Positions 52,838 through 61,281 of a DNA stretch of 64,000 nt are shown piece after piece. How positions within the stretch are numbered: position 1 is the first letter of the stretch; every line of letters begins with the position of its first letter. The stretch comes from Variovorax sp. V93 (GTDB taxonomy: Bacteria > Pseudomonadota > Gammaproteobacteria > Burkholderiales > Burkholderiaceae_C), in contig NZ_AP028669.1 of assembly GCF_041154485.1 (NCBI RefSeq), positions 992,001-1,056,000 on the forward strand, given 5' to 3'. The notes under the pieces were generated by a model. It saw nothing but the letters and a program-made list of their open reading frames with translations. It ran no database searches and was not told where the DNA came from. Position numbers and translations under genes: made by a program.

Positions 52838-54097
52838 TCAGTCCAGCGAGGCCGCCACGGCCTCCACGCGTGCGCGGTGGATCGCCTCGCCGATCTGCGG
52901 CCCGGCGGCGCCGGACTGCTGCGCCGCACGCGCCACGGCATCGGTGGGCACGCCGGCCGCGGTGGCCAGCACGGCCAGCAGCCGCTCGCGCTGCGGATAG
53001 GGCCGGTCCTCGAAGCCGAGCCGGCCGCGCGCATCGCACTCGCAGGCCAGCAGCACGTCGGCAAAGCGCGCCGGCTTGCGAAACGCGTCGCAGCGCTCCA
53101 GCAGGCGCACCAGCGCCGCGGCCGCGAGTTCGCCGCTGCGGTGGATGTTGCCGTGCTCGCGCGCCACCACTTCGGCCAGCTCGCGGATCTCGACCGGCAC
53201 GCGCCAGCGCTCGCACACCGCGTGCAGCAGCTCGGCGCTGCGCTTCTCGTGGCCGATGTGGCGCGGCAGCAGCTCGGGCTCGGTCGTGCCCTTGCCGAGG
53301 TCGTGCATCAGGCAGGCGAAGCGCACCGGCAGCGAAGCCTCGAGCCCGGCGCTGGTGTCGATGACCATCATCAGGTGCAGGCCGCTGTCCACCTCGGGGT
53401 GATGGATCTCGGGCTGCGGCACGCCCCAGAGACGGTCGACCTCGGGCAGCAGCACCGCCAGCGCGCCGCAGGCGCGCAGCACCTCGAACATGCGCGACGG
53501 GCGGGTTTCCATCAGCCCGCGCGAGAGCTCCTGCCAGACGCGCTCGGGCACCAGCGCATCGGCCTCGCCGGCTTCGACCATTTCGCGCATCAGCGCCATG
53601 GTCTCGGGCGCGACCGAGAAATCGTCGAAGCGCGCCGCAAAGCGCGCCACCCGCAGGATGCGCACCGGGTCTTCGCGAAAGGCGTCGGTGACGTGGCGCA
53701 GCAGCTTTTGCTCGAGGTCGCGCCGGCCATGGAAGGGGTCGGCGAGCTTGTCGGCGTCGGGCTCGAAGCGGCCGTCGGCGTCCACGAACTCTGCGGGCAG
53801 CGCGATGGCGTTGACCGTGAGGTCGCGCCGCGCCAGGTCCTGCTCGAGAGTGACATCGGGCGAGGCGTGCACGGTGAAGCCGCGGTAGCCCGGCGCGCTC
53901 TTGCGCTCGGTGCGGGCCAGCGCGTATTCCTCGCGCGTCTGCGGATGCAGGAACACCGGAAAGTCGCGCCCCACGGGCAGGTAGCCGCGCGCCGCCATTT
54001 CCTCCGGCGTGGCGCCCACCACCAGCCAGTCGTGGTCTGACACTGGCCGCCCCAGCAGCCGGTCACGCAGCGCGCCGCCGACGAGATAGGTTTTCAT
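52838..54097 (-). CDS. cca: CCA-adding tRNA nucleotidyltransferase with HD domain
   Basis: The 419-residue multifunctional enzyme has the class II nucleotidyltransferase head VGGALRDRLLGRPVSDHDW, with catalytic Asp pair in DHD, the neck motif RRDLTVNAIA, and a C-terminal HD domain (FACLMHDLGKGTT) with phosphatase and phosphodiesterase activity as known in E. coli. It repairs and completes tRNA 3' ends. The minus strand has TACACT six bases before the ATG, again suggesting leaderless expression. Confidence 0.95.
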   Translation of the reverse strand: MKTYLVGGALRDRLLGRPVSDHDWLVVGATPEEMAARGYLPVGRDFPVFLHPQTREEYALARTERKSAPGYRGFTVHASPDVTLEQDLARRDLTVNAIALPAEFVDADGRFEPDADKLADPFHGRRDLEQKLLRHVTDAFREDPVRILRVARFAARFDDFSVAPETMALMREMVEAGEADALVPERVWQELSRGLMETRPSRMFEVLRACGALAVLLPEVDRLWGVPQPEIHHPEVDSGLHLMMVIDTSAGLEASLPVRFACLMHDLGKGTTEPELLPRHIGHEKRSAELLHAVCERWRVPVEIRELAEVVAREHGNIHRSGELAAAALVRLLERCDAFRKPARFADVLLACECDARGRLGFEDRPYPQRERLLAVLATAAGVPTDAVARAAQQSGAAGPQIGEAIHRARVEAVAASLD

Positions 54098-54134
54098 GCG
54101 CCCAGTGTAGGGATTACGCGGGATGGAAAAAATA

Positions 54135-54177
54135 GAACGACCGTTCGATAATTTTTGGGCCGATCGGACGATCGTTC
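54135..54177. promoter_or_regulatory. Pair of TetR-like operator palindromes before ompW
   Basis: GAACGACCGTTC (54135-54146) and GGACGATCGTTC (54166-54177) share the half-site GAACG/CGTTC (one mismatch in the second) and lie 31 bases apart. They sit between cca and the OmpW gene where both promoters must be. Palindromes of this kind are bound by TetR-family repressors. No such regulator is encoded nearby. Confidence 0.5.
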
Positions 54178-54258
54178 GTCGATATGCCCGAAAAGTAGCC
54201 GCTGTCGCAGTGGAGGCCGCGTGCTCAAGATTTTTAAACCAAAAGGAGTAATCACGTC

Positions 54259-54984
54259 ATGAAGAAAACAATGCTTGCGCTGACGGTCATGGGCGCGCTG
54301 GTGTCCGGAGGTGCGTGGGCGCAGAGCGCTGGAGACTGGGTGGTCGGCGCGGGTTGGCTTCATTTCGCGCCGCAGGATTCGAGCAAGCCGCTCACGCTGA
54401 CCGCGCCGGTGCGCAGCGTGGTGGCCGGTTCGGGCGCATCCGTCAAGGATTCGGACACGCTGGGCCTGAGCGCGATCTATTTCATCGACAGCCACTGGGC
54501 CGTCGAGGGCGTGTTCGGCATTCCGCCGAAGTTCAAGCTCGAAGGCACCGGCACGCTGGCCCGCGTGGGCGAACTCGGTGAAGCCCGCCAATGGAGCCCC
54601 ACCATTCTCGGCAAGTACTACTTCAACGAGGGCAATGCCGCGCTGCGCCCGTTCGTGGGCCTGGGGGCGACCTATGTCTGGTACAGCGACATCCAGCTCA
54701 CGCCGGAGCTGCAGGGTGCGCTCGGCAGCCAGCTGCGCCAGCGGCCATTCTCCACCTCGACCACCGCCAAGCTCGACAGCTCGTTCGCGCCCGTGCTCAA
54801 TGCAGGCGTGGCCTACCAGATCGACAAGCACTGGGGCGTGTCGTTCTCGGTCTCCTACATTTCGCTGAAGACCAAGGCCAAGCTCACGACGTCCACGATC
54901 ACCGGCCTGCCGGTCGCCACCAGCGAGGCCAGGCTCAAGCTGAACCCGATCGTGACCTACCTCTCGGCGACCTACAGGTTCTGA
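54259..54984 (+). CDS. ompW: OmpW-family outer-membrane beta-barrel protein
   Basis: The 241-residue protein has a signal peptide (MKKTMLALTVMGALVSGG, cleavage after GAWA) and alternating barrel strands ending with Tyr-Arg-Phe, the typical outer-membrane C-terminus. It contains IYFIDSHWAVEG, WSPTILGKYYF and PFVGLGATYVWYSD, as in OmpW. OmpW forms a small eight-stranded channel for hydrophobic molecules and is often stress-regulated. AAAAGGAG precedes the ATG. Confidence 0.9.
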   Translation: MKKTMLALTVMGALVSGGAWAQSAGDWVVGAGWLHFAPQDSSKPLTLTAPVRSVVAGSGASVKDSDTLGLSAIYFIDSHWAVEGVFGIPPKFKLEGTGTLARVGELGEARQWSPTILGKYYFNEGNAALRPFVGLGATYVWYSDIQLTPELQGALGSQLRQRPFSTSTTAKLDSSFAPVLNAGVAYQIDKHWGVSFSVSYISLKTKAKLTTSTITGLPVATSEARLKLNPIVTYLSATYRF

Positions 54985-55097
54985 GGGCCCACCCCCGTCC
55001 CTCGCTCACTTCGTGTAGCTCGACTCCCCCCTCCAGGGGGCAACACCTGCGGCCCGGCGAAGCCGGTTCCGCGGTGTTCCTGGCCTGGGCTGCGCCC
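54985..55097 (+). repeat. Dispersed palindromic repeat, copy B
   Basis: This stretch directly follows the OmpW stop and ends just before the convergent GST gene. It is nearly identical, by eye about nine differences, to the reverse complement of 59148-59260. It contains CCCCCCTCCAGGGGG and nested arms AACACC/GGTGTT around CCGGCGAAGCCGG, so it can form a branched stem. Confidence 0.8.
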
Positions 55098-55100
55098 TGG

Positions 55101-55784
55101 TCAGCGGTGCTGGCGGTAGGGCTCGTTGAACGCCACGAAGTCCTTCTCGGCCAGGGCGTCGTCGATCCATGCCTTGACGCCGGGCAGGGCCTGCACCCGT
55201 TCGATGTAGGCGCTGATGGCTGGCGGCACCGGCAGCCCGTAGGTCTTGATGCGCGTGCCCACCGGTGCGAAGTAGCTGTCGGCAATGCTGAAGCCGCCGA
55301 ACAGCAGCGGGCCGCCGTGGGCGTCGAGCAGGCCGCTCCACATCTGCACGATGCGGCCGAGGTCGGCCTGCAGGGCGGGGTTGTCCTTCAGCAGCCGTGC
55401 GCCGACGTCGGGCAGCGAGGCCTCGATGTTCATGGGGCAGAGGCTGCGCAGGTTGCCGAAGCCCGCATGCATCTCGGCGCAGACGCTGCGCGCGCGGGCC
55501 CGGTCGGCCGCGGCGCGGGGCCAGAGCTGCTTCTCGGGAAAGCTCTCGGCCAGGTATTCGGCGATGGCGAGCGTGTCCCACACCACCAGCTCGCCGTCCA
55601 CCAGCGCCGGCACCTCGGCCACCGGGTTGATCGCGCCCATGGTCTTCTTGAAGTGCGAGTCGGGCGCGAAGGAATCGAAGCGGACCTTCACCTCTTCGAA
55701 CGGGATGCCGGCCTGCTTCATGAGCACCCAGGGCCGCATGGACCAGGACGAGTAGTTCTTGTTGCCGATGTAGAGCTTGCGCAT
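55101..55784 (-). CDS. Glutathione S-transferase
   Basis: The 227-residue protein has an N-terminal thioredoxin-like domain (MRKLYIGNKNYSSWSMRPWV, cis-Pro region VAEVPALVDGEL, and DTLAIAEYLAE) and a helical C-terminal domain. A catalytic Ser is likely in NYSSWS. This resembles the Beta/Zeta-like group in proteobacteria (YfcF-like). The substrate is unknown. It is convergent with ompW with repeat copy B between. Confidence 0.88.
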   Translation of the reverse strand: MRKLYIGNKNYSSWSMRPWVLMKQAGIPFEEVKVRFDSFAPDSHFKKTMGAINPVAEVPALVDGELVVWDTLAIAEYLAESFPEKQLWPRAAADRARARSVCAEMHAGFGNLRSLCPMNIEASLPDVGARLLKDNPALQADLGRIVQMWSGLLDAHGGPLLFGGFSIADSYFAPVGTRIKTYGLPVPPAISAYIERVQALPGVKAWIDDALAEKDFVAFNEPYRQHR

Positions 55785-55899
55785 GGTGCGATCCTGCGGT
55801 TGGGATGAGAGAGAAAAACCGTCGATGCTAGCGGGGCCGCGTCCGCGAATTGATGCCGAAATGCGGCCGAATTGATGCGCCGCGGCGCTGCATTCTTCT

Positions 55900-56472
55900 T
55901 CAGCGCGGCGGCGGCTGCTGCTGGTCGTCGGGCGAAGCGATCACGCGCGGCGCATCGCCGGACTTGGCTTCGCCGCGCGGCGGCCCGACCAGGCGCTCGA
56001 CCATCTCGACCAGGCGCGGCACCAGCGCAAGCACGGCCAGCGCCAGCAGTGCGCTCAGGATGGCGGTGACTTCGCGGCCCAGGCCGCAGGCCATGCCGAT
56101 GGCGGCTGTCATCCACAGCCCCGCGGCGGTGGTGAGGCCCTGCACGTGATGTTCGTCCGGGCCGCGCTTGAGGATGGTGCCGGCGCAGAGAAAGCCCACG
56201 CCCGCCACCAGCCCCTGGACCACCCGGCTCATGTCGGCCGGCGCGATGCCGGTCTGCTGCGGAATCAGCACGAAAAGCGCCGAGCCGATGGCCACCAGCA
56301 TGTGGGTGCGCACGCCGGCCGCCTTGCCCTGCTGCTCGCGCTCGAAGCCGAGCATGAACCCGATCACCGCCGCGAGCATCAGCCGAACGACGATGCGCGT
56401 GAACTGGGCGGCGTCGCCCACGTCCGAGAATTCGGCCGCGACGGTGTCCAGCACCTGGCCGGCCCAGCTCAT
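55900..56472 (-). CDS. MgtC/SapB family membrane protein
   Basis: The 190-residue protein has about five hydrophobic helices and the MgtC signature FEREQQGKAAGVRTHMLVAI followed by GLTTAAGLWMTAAIGM. MgtC proteins help survival under low magnesium in pathogens, and their role here is unknown. The C-terminus carries a short Pro/Gln-rich tail. The gene follows slt by one base, so they are likely co-translated. Confidence 0.88.
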   Translation of the reverse strand: MSWAGQVLDTVAAEFSDVGDAAQFTRIVVRLMLAAVIGFMLGFEREQQGKAAGVRTHMLVAIGSALFVLIPQQTGIAPADMSRVVQGLVAGVGFLCAGTILKRGPDEHHVQGLTTAAGLWMTAAIGMACGLGREVTAILSALLALAVLALVPRLVEMVERLVGPPRGEAKSGDAPRVIASPDDQQQPPPR

Positions 56473-56473
56473 G

Positions 56474-58477
56474 TCAGGGGAGGTCCTTGTTGGGTTCGGG
56501 CTCCGACGCGTCGCGCGGGCCCACGCGGCCCAGGCGCTCCTTCAGCGACTGCGGGCGCCCGCTGATCAGCGCGGCGTAGTTGGTGGTGTTGGCCAGCACC
56601 TTCTTCACGTAGTCGCGTGTTTCGCTGAAGGGCACGTTCTCGGCCCAGATGGCGGCTTCCATCACCGGGCCGTTGCGCCAGCTGCGCGGCCGTCCCGGGC
56701 CGGCGTTGTAGGCGGCCGCGGCCAGCGGCATGGAGCCGTCGAAGTCGTCGAGCGCGAGCTTCAGGTAGTTGGTGCCGATCGTGATGTTGGTTTCATGGTC
56801 GTTGATCTGCCCGGGCGTGAAGCCGGCCAGGCCGATCTTGCGCGCGGTCCAGCGCGCGGTGGCGGGCATGACCTGCATCAGACCCGAGGCGCCGACGCCA
56901 GATCGCGCGTCCATGATGAAGCGGCTTTCCTGGCGGATCAGGCCGTAGACGTAGGCCGGGTCGAGCCCGATGTCCTGGCTCTTGCGCAGCACCGTGTCGC
57001 GGAAGGGCATGGGAAAGCGCTGCTCGGCGTCGATCATGCCCTTGGTGCGCTCGCTGGTGTTGATGCAGCGGTCCCACACCTCGCGCTGGCAGGCGAAGTC
57101 GGCCGCGGCCAGCAGCGCGCGGTCGTCCATGCCGCCCTTGTCGTGCAGGTTGGTGGCGTAGTTCCATTCGCGCGTGCCCTCGGAGCGCAGGCCGATCGCA
57201 ATGGCGTAGAGCGCGCGGTTGAGCGCGATGTTGCTGCGCGCGGCATTCTTTTCTTCGGGCGTGAGCGGCGCCGGGCGCGTGGGCACCACGGTGCGCTGGC
57301 CGAGTTCCTCCAGCGCCAGCATCTCGTAGAAGCCGCGGGTGCCCGCAATGCTCTGGTAGAGCTCGCTCGCCTGTGCGCGGCGGTCGTCGCCGCCCACCGC
57401 GCTGAGCGCGCGCGCCTTCCAGTAGACCCAGGTCGGCTCCAGCTGGGCGGTTTCGCTCATGGCGTTGATGGCGGGCACCACCTCTTTCCACTGGCCGTTG
57501 CGCAGCGCGGCGCGCACGCGCCAGCCGAGCATGTCGTCGGACAGGTCGCCGTTCTTCGTGACGTTGGCAAAGTAGCTGCCGGCCAGCGGCGAGAGCTTGC
57601 TGGCGGCCTGTCGGCCGATGGTGCCCCAGAGCCAGTTGCGCTCCTCGGCCGAAAGCATCGGCCCCCACTTGCTGTCGAGCTGGGTGGCGGCCTGCTCCGG
57701 GTCGGCCATGGCGATCTTGATGAGCGCCAGCACCACCAGCTCCTTGCGCGACTTGGCGGCCACGAAGGCGCGGCCGGTCAGGAACTTGGCCGCGCTGGCG
57801 TTGAGTTCCTCGAACAGCGGCAGCGCATCGGGCGCGGCAATGGTCACGGCGCCGCGCGCGGCCTGCGGCCGGTTGGCCTCCATGGCCAGGCGCGCCTTCT
57901 TCCAGGCGTCGTTGGGCGACAGCAGGCGGGCCGCGACCAGGCGGTCGGCCGCGGTCAGGCAGCCGTCGTCCGCCTCTTTCTGCGCGAACCAGTTGCGGCG
58001 CACCTCGTGGGCCTGGGCCTGCGTGGTGTTGCCGGACTGCAGCGCCTCGACCAGGATCGCGTAGCAGCGCACCTGCGGATCGTCGCCCATGCGAAAGCCC
58101 GCCAGCGCGGCGGAAAAGCCGTCCCAGTCGCGCCGCTGGCCCAGCAGCAGCAGCCAGTCGTTGCGCAGCCGGTCTTCCTGGTAGGTGCCGGGGTAGCGGG
58201 CGAAGAAGTCCTGCACCTCGTTCGGCGCGGCTTCCTGCAGGCGGGCCTTGAGTTCCCAGTAGGCGGCCCAGGGTTCGAGCGCATGGCCGCGCGCCTGCGG
58301 CAGCAGCGCCGCGAGCCGGCCCTTGTCGCCGCGCTGGAACGCCTGCTTCATTTGGATCAGGACGTCGTCGTTGCTGTTGGCCTGTGCGGCGGCGGGCTGC
58401 TGGAAAAGCAGTGCGGCGGCAGCCAGGACGGCGGAAAAAACCAGCGCGGACGCTGCATTGCGCGGGCGATGCCGCAT
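56474..58477 (-). CDS. slt: Soluble lytic murein transglycosylase
   Basis: The 667-residue periplasmic enzyme has a signal peptide ending AAAQA, a long alpha-superhelical domain, and a C-terminal lysozyme-like domain with the catalytic Glu in IRQESRF, then GASGLMQVMPATA and AAAYNAGPGRP. It cuts peptidoglycan to release 1,6-anhydro-muropeptides, the substrates of AmpD and Mpl, which are also encoded in this window. I prefer ATG 58477, which gives a compact signal peptide, over 58504. Confidence 0.93.
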   Translation of the reverse strand: MRHRPRNAASALVFSAVLAAAALLFQQPAAAQANSNDDVLIQMKQAFQRGDKGRLAALLPQARGHALEPWAAYWELKARLQEAAPNEVQDFFARYPGTYQEDRLRNDWLLLLGQRRDWDGFSAALAGFRMGDDPQVRCYAILVEALQSGNTTQAQAHEVRRNWFAQKEADDGCLTAADRLVAARLLSPNDAWKKARLAMEANRPQAARGAVTIAAPDALPLFEELNASAAKFLTGRAFVAAKSRKELVVLALIKIAMADPEQAATQLDSKWGPMLSAEERNWLWGTIGRQAASKLSPLAGSYFANVTKNGDLSDDMLGWRVRAALRNGQWKEVVPAINAMSETAQLEPTWVYWKARALSAVGGDDRRAQASELYQSIAGTRGFYEMLALEELGQRTVVPTRPAPLTPEEKNAARSNIALNRALYAIAIGLRSEGTREWNYATNLHDKGGMDDRALLAAADFACQREVWDRCINTSERTKGMIDAEQRFPMPFRDTVLRKSQDIGLDPAYVYGLIRQESRFIMDARSGVGASGLMQVMPATARWTARKIGLAGFTPGQINDHETNITIGTNYLKLALDDFDGSMPLAAAAYNAGPGRPRSWRNGPVMEAAIWAENVPFSETRDYVKKVLANTTNYAALISGRPQSLKERLGRVGPRDASEPEPNKDLP

Positions 58478-58513
58478 GGGTGCCAAAATGCTTGGGAACT
58501 GCATCGGGGGATT

Positions 58514-59131
58514 ATGGACAAGTCAAAGGATGCCGACACCTCGGCGACCACGAGTTTTCTCAAGGATCAGGTGAGAAAAGCACTGATCGAGCAGCGCCTG
58601 GCGATGCCCGACCGGCTCGCCAGGGCCGACCTGCTGCAGCGCGTGATGCGGATCTGGCTCGTGGGCCGGCCCGACACCGTGATCGGCGCCTACTGGCCGA
58701 TCAAGGGCGAGTTCGATCCGCTGCCCGCGCTGCACCGCTGGAAGGAAGACGGCGAGCTGATCGACGAGCCTCAGCGCCGCCGCATCGGGCTGCCGGTGAT
58801 GAACAAGGTCCACAAGACGCTGACCTTCCACGCCTGGTACCCGGGCTGCCAGATGGAGGAAGACGCCTACGGCATTCCCAAGCCCAAGGACACCGAGCTG
58901 ATCGTGCCCACGCTGCTGTTCGTGCCCTGCGTGGGCTACAGCGCCGGCGGCTACCGGCTGGGCTACGGCGGCGGCTTCTACGACCGCACGCTGGCCGCGC
59001 TGGAGCCGCGCCCGTTCACGGTGGGCCTGGGCTTCACCAACGGCTTCCTCGAAGACTTCGAGCCCGAGGCGCACGACCTGCCGTTGGACGCCATCCTCAA
59101 CGACAACGGCGTGGTCTGGCCTGCCGGCTGA
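58514..59131 (+). CDS. fthC: 5-formyltetrahydrofolate cyclo-ligase
   Basis: The 205-residue protein has the FthC/YgfA motifs QRLAMPD, AYWPIKGEFDP, and LGYGGGFYDRTL, the ATP- and folate-binding loop. It converts 5-formyl-THF to methenyl-THF. GGGGG precedes the ATG. In gammaproteobacteria this gene often follows 6S RNA, but here slt is divergent within 37 bases and no such RNA is possible. Confidence 0.94.
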   Translation: MDKSKDADTSATTSFLKDQVRKALIEQRLAMPDRLARADLLQRVMRIWLVGRPDTVIGAYWPIKGEFDPLPALHRWKEDGELIDEPQRRRIGLPVMNKVHKTLTFHAWYPGCQMEEDAYGIPKPKDTELIVPTLLFVPCVGYSAGGYRLGYGGGFYDRTLAALEPRPFTVGLGFTNGFLEDFEPEAHDLPLDAILNDNGVVWPAG

Positions 59132-59147
59132 GCCCGTCGCGAAACGA

Positions 59148-59260
59148 GCGCGGCCCAGGCCAGGAACACCGCGGAACCGGCTTTGCCGGGCCGCCGGTGT
59201 TGCCCCCTCGAGGGGGGGAGTCGAGCTACACGGAGTGAGCGAGGGACGGGGGGTGGGCTC
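59148..59260 (-). repeat. Dispersed palindromic repeat, copy C
   Basis: This is the reverse-orientation partner of copy B. It lies between the convergent fthC and LysR genes, containing CCCCCTCGAGGGGG and arms AACACCG/CGGTGTT around CCGGCAAAGCCGG. Both good copies occupy convergent gene junctions, so they may serve as bidirectional terminators. Confidence 0.8.
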
Positions 59261-59263
59261 GTT

Positions 59264-60268
59264 TCAATCGAGGTTGTCGACGGTGTCCGGATCGGGCACC
59301 TCGCCGATGGTCTCGCGCGTGGTGATGGCCTGCACCTGCAGCCAGTCCCAGAAGGCCTTGATCTCGGGCCGCAGCGCATTGCGCGGCCCGGCGATGAGCC
59401 AGTAGCCCATCGGCGAATCCATGCGGTGCTGCGGCAGCACCTCCACCAGGTCGCCGTTGGCCAGGCTTTCGGCGATGAGTGAACTGCGCGCCAGCGTCAC
59501 GCCCTGGCCGGTGAGCGCGGCCTGCACCATCTGGTAGGCGTAGTTGAAGTAGAGCCAGCGCCTGGGCTGCGCGCGCTCCAGGCCGTTGACCTCGAACCAG
59601 CGCCGCCAGGTCAGCCATTCGAGGTGCGTGCGGTGCGCGTCGCCGGCCTCGATCAGCGTGAAGCCGGTGATGTCGGCGGGTGTCTTGATGGGCGGGCTGC
59701 TCTTCAGGAGCCAGGGGCTCGCCACCGGCGTGAGCGTTTCGCCGAAGAGGCGCACGGCGTTGGGCGGCATGACCTCGCGCGTGCCGTAGCGCAGCGCGAT
59801 GTCGACGTCCGCCACCTCCAGGTCGACCGCCACGTCGCTGGCGTCGATGCGAATGTCGATCTCGGGGTTGTCGCGCTGGAAGGCCTCCAGCCGCGGAATC
59901 AGCCACATCGATGCGAAAGACGCAAAGGTGGTGAGCGACACGCTCTTGCGCCCCGCGCTCTGGCGGATCTGGCGTACCGCCGTATCGATGCGCGGCAGCG
60001 ACTGCTGCACCGCGAGCAGCAGCTGCGCCCCCGCGCTCGTGAGCTCCACGGCCCGGGTGTGGCGCAGGAACAGCGCCACGCCCACTTCTTCCTCGAGCGA
60101 CTGGATCTGGCGGCTCACGGCGGACTGGGTGAGCGCCATTTCTTCGGCGGCGGCGCGGAAGTTGAGGTGGCGCGCCACCGCCTCGAAGGCGCGCAGGTGC
60201 CCCGCGGAAATGGGGCGGGAGCGCAGGTGGGTTTGCGAATGCTGCATGGATGGGGACATGGGCGGCAT
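59264..60268 (-). CDS. LysR-family transcriptional regulator (GcvA-like)
   Basis: The 334-residue protein has an N-terminal winged helix (LRAFEAVARHLNFRAAAEEM, LTQSAVSRQIQSLE) and a substrate-binding domain with LTTFASFASMWLIPRLEAF typical of the GcvA group. The ligand is unknown. It is divergent from a DUF2917 gene, its likely target. The start is uncertain among ATGs at 60268, 60259 and 60247. Confidence 0.9.
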   Translation of the reverse strand: MPPMSPSMQHSQTHLRSRPISAGHLRAFEAVARHLNFRAAAEEMALTQSAVSRQIQSLEEEVGVALFLRHTRAVELTSAGAQLLLAVQQSLPRIDTAVRQIRQSAGRKSVSLTTFASFASMWLIPRLEAFQRDNPEIDIRIDASDVAVDLEVADVDIALRYGTREVMPPNAVRLFGETLTPVASPWLLKSSPPIKTPADITGFTLIEAGDAHRTHLEWLTWRRWFEVNGLERAQPRRWLYFNYAYQMVQAALTGQGVTLARSSLIAESLANGDLVEVLPQHRMDSPMGYWLIAGPRNALRPEIKAFWDWLQVQAITTRETIGEVPDPDTVDNLD

Positions 60269-60413
60269 CGGAGCATTGATGCGGATTCGGAATCAGTAGG
60301 CTACCTCGTTTTCATTGGACTGCCAACGCCATGGAAACGATCATTCATTCCCGAACTGCGCTATTGCCTCTGTCTTGTCATCGCACTTCGGAGAACGCCC
60401 AAGGAGTTTCATC

Positions 60414-60734
60414 ATGTCCACTGCCGTCTGCACCACCGAATCGCTTGCTTCCCTGCCGTCTTCCACCCGCACCGCTTCCGCCGTTCCGCCGGCCGTGCGT
60501 CGCGGTGCCTGGCAGATCGCTCCCGGCGAGGCGATGAGCCTGAAGGCGCGGTCGGCCAGTGTGCTGCGGGTCAGGCAAGGCCGGGTCTGGGTCACGCCGG
60601 ACGCCACGGCCGCCAGCCCCAGCGAAGACCTGGTGCTGGCCCCGGGCGAATCGCTGAACGTGGCCGCCGGCCAGCGCATCGTCATGGAAGCGTGGGATGG
60701 CTACGGTGCCACCTACTCGTGGGACCAGGCCTGA
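60414..60734 (+). CDS. DUF2917 family protein
   Basis: The 106-residue product begins MSTAVCTTESLASLPSS and has the DUF2917 core WQIAPGEAMSLKARSASVL, RQGRVWVTPD, LVLAPGESLNVAAGQRIVME and WDGYGATYSWD. The function is unknown. AAGGAG lies eight bases before the ATG. A good terminator follows, so the gene is monocistronic. It is a paralogue of 48331-48672. Confidence 0.88.
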   Translation: MSTAVCTTESLASLPSSTRTASAVPPAVRRGAWQIAPGEAMSLKARSASVLRVRQGRVWVTPDATAASPSEDLVLAPGESLNVAAGQRIVMEAWDGYGATYSWDQA

Positions 60735-60756
60735 ACGGTCATCCCTCCATGGACGC

Positions 60757-60787
60757 AAAGGGCGGCTTCGGCCGCCTTTTTCTTTTT
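60757..60787 (+). terminator. Intrinsic terminator after DUF2917 gene
   Basis: GGCGGC-TTCG-GCCGCC with a stable TTCG tetraloop is followed by TTTTTCTTTTT and preceded by AAAG that extends the stem. It lies just past the stop codon and overlaps the 3' end of the convergent BLUF gene. Confidence 0.9.
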
Positions 60788-61191
60788 CAGCCGTTGATGT
60801 CGAAACTGGGGCGCAGCGCCAGGAAGTGCGCCAGCGCGGCTTCGCCCTGCAGCGCACGGATGCCGGCCATGAGGTCGGGCCCCTCGCTTTCGGCCAGGCC
60901 CACGCCAAAGCCGCTGTAGCGGCGCGCCGCGAGCGGGCCGCGGCGGAAGACCTTGATGTCGGTGTGCCGAGGGTCGCGTTCGATGCGGCGCATCAGCGTC
61001 TCCACCGCCCCGTGCGGGCCTTCGAGGTGCTGGCAGAAACGCATGCCGTCGAAGACCAGAAGGCCGGTGATGCCGTACTGGGCATTGCGCGCGCGGGCCT
61101 GGGTCACGATCGAGCCCACGGTGGCCGGTGGCAGGTCCGGCGTGAGCATGCTGCAATAGAAGACTTCGTGGAGAGCTTGCTTTTCTGTCAT
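60787..61191 (-). CDS. BLUF-domain (blue light, FAD) protein, variant active site
   Basis: The 134-residue protein is almost only a BLUF domain. FAD-site residues are present: Tyr12 in VFYCSM, Asn36 in ARARNAQYGITG and Gln54 in RFCQHLEG, with ERDPRH following. The position of the semi-conserved Trp (Trp104 of AppA) is Phe95 and that of the usual Met (Met106) is Val97. Light reception by the Tyr-Gln pair should remain, but output may differ. No effector domain is attached, so it must act through a partner. The divergent FNR-like regulator 90 bases away is one candidate. Confidence 0.85.
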   Translation of the reverse strand: MTEKQALHEVFYCSMLTPDLPPATVGSIVTQARARNAQYGITGLLVFDGMRFCQHLEGPHGAVETLMRRIERDPRHTDIKVFRRGPLAARRYSGFGVGLAESEGPDLMAGIRALQGEAALAHFLALRPSFDING

Positions 61192-61281
61192 GCGTTCGGA
61201 AGCGGAAGGCGTGCGAAGTGTATGAATCTCCCGGGCCCTGCGAAATGTCAAAAGACACAGGCCCGAAGCCTATAGTGGCGC

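Noticed and set aside
58478..58513. 6S RNA upstream of the 5-formyl-THF cyclo-ligase gene
   Set aside because: Only 36 bases separate it from the divergent slt gene, too short for 6S RNA.
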